Part shown: in pieces, positions 63,581 through 64,000 of the stretch
Layout: every line of letters begins with the position of its first letter
How positions within the stretch are numbered: position 1 is the first letter of the stretch
NCBI GenBank assembly: GCA_963930655.1
Contig: OZ005602.1
Coordinates: forward strand, 1,371,501-1,435,500
Direction of reading: 5' to 3'
DNA: 64,000 bases
Source of the DNA: Myrica gale
Lineage: Eukaryota; Streptophyta; Magnoliopsida; Fagales; Myricaceae
Notes under the pieces: model-generated
The model's database searches: none
Told to the model about the DNA's origin: nothing
What the model saw: the letters and a program-made list of their open reading frames with translations, nothing else
Program-made: the position numbers and the translations under genes

Positions 63581-63773
63581 GGAGGAGGATCCCTGCACTT
63601 CGGTGAGAGAAAGAGAGAGTGGGTGGGTCCGACATACAGTAAGACCCACCCTGTTCTGTACAGTATGGGACCCATCTGTTATACCCCAACTGTACCGGGC
63701 AGGGTCCCCGGACCCATCCTTTCTCTTTCTCTCACCGGATTGTCTCCTGCAATTCGGTGGGGGATTCCGGTCC
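63581..63773. mobile_element. Foldback MULE-type MITE, copy 2
   Basis: Flanked by the perfect 9-bp duplication GCATGTACA (63572-63580 and 63774-63782). Ends are GGAGGAGGATCCC and, on the other strand, GGACCGGAATCCC. Inside are the same paired blocks as the copy at 45056: CGGTGAGAGAAAGAGAGAG against CTTTCTCTTTCTCTCACCGG, and GGGTGGGTCC against GGACCCATCC. Non-coding. Confidence 0.85.
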
Positions 63774-64000
63774 GCATGTACATTACCATTTCTCTCTTTA
63801 CGTACACATAGCAGGCCCGTGACCCACGAGTTCACTACTTCGCTTTTCAAATTATCAATATTTGAACGTGCGTGCTTTTACCCAGTAGTTAATGGTTCAA
63901 GGCTTCAAGCTGGAACTCTTGTCTCTCTGTCATGTGCAATAATTCCAGATTTTGGAGTTCGTGAAGCTCCCCATGGCCACTCTTTATTTGGATCCGTATC

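Overview
The window looks like a stretch of a eudicot plant nuclear genome. It is AT-rich, has GT-AG introns, and carries plant-only families: G-type lectin receptor kinases, a pentatricopeptide-repeat (PPR) protein, a family-1 beta-glucosidase, a Pumilio fragment with a plant-type N-terminus, and a class III peroxidase fragment. No bacterial, organellar or viral genome is suggested. The species cannot be named from this.

The left half (about 3-32 kb) is a head-to-tail array of four G-type lectin S-receptor-like kinase (LecRLK) copies on the + strand, in clearly different states. Copy 1 (2985-5862) has several frameshifts, is split by a miniature LTR element (TRIM), and has lost the DFG aspartate. 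Copy 2 (13621-16026) is intact and intronless, 801 aa. Copy 3 (23253-27816) is split by a 3.15 kb hAT-type element and lacks its kinase half. Copy 4 (29011-32250) is a heavily deleted relic split by a 2.2 kb Mutator-like element. Between copies 1 and 2 lies a minus-strand, seven-exon Transposase_24-like gene (7661-11156). Between copies 2 and 3 lies a 5'-truncated LINE with a perfect 26-bp target duplication, which itself carries a 3.1 kb solo LTR with a perfect 5-bp duplication.

Two of the insertions in the array carry host gene pieces. The hAT-type element holds a Pumilio fragment, a short sulfite-reductase-like exon and one unrecognised exon. The Mutator-like element holds three exons of an MSL2/MSL3-like plastid mechanosensitive channel gene plus the first exon of a class III peroxidase. 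Both kept introns, so capture was at the DNA level.

The right half (33-64 kb) holds an intronless-looking PPR gene with two opposite frameshifts (33573-35318), an AT-hook protein gene with a long 5'-UTR intron (about 40.2-42.6 kb) and an apparently intact 12-exon GH1 beta-glucosidase gene (55684-60255, 508 aa). The rest is AT-rich intergenic DNA with many non-autonomous elements: two foldback elements with 9-bp duplications (45056 and 63581), a Harbinger-type element nested in an older MITE (45685), a hAT relic with a recognisable dimerisation region (47360-48535), and a second TRIM-like element with internal tandem repeats (61849-62501).

The likely working genes are LecRLK copy 2, the Transposase_24-like gene, the AT-hook gene, the beta-glucosidase and, if its frameshifts prove to be base-calling errors, the PPR gene. 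I see no operon-like or pathway linkage between them. The main interest is the LecRLK array as a repeated landing site for different transposon classes, two of which shuffle host exons.
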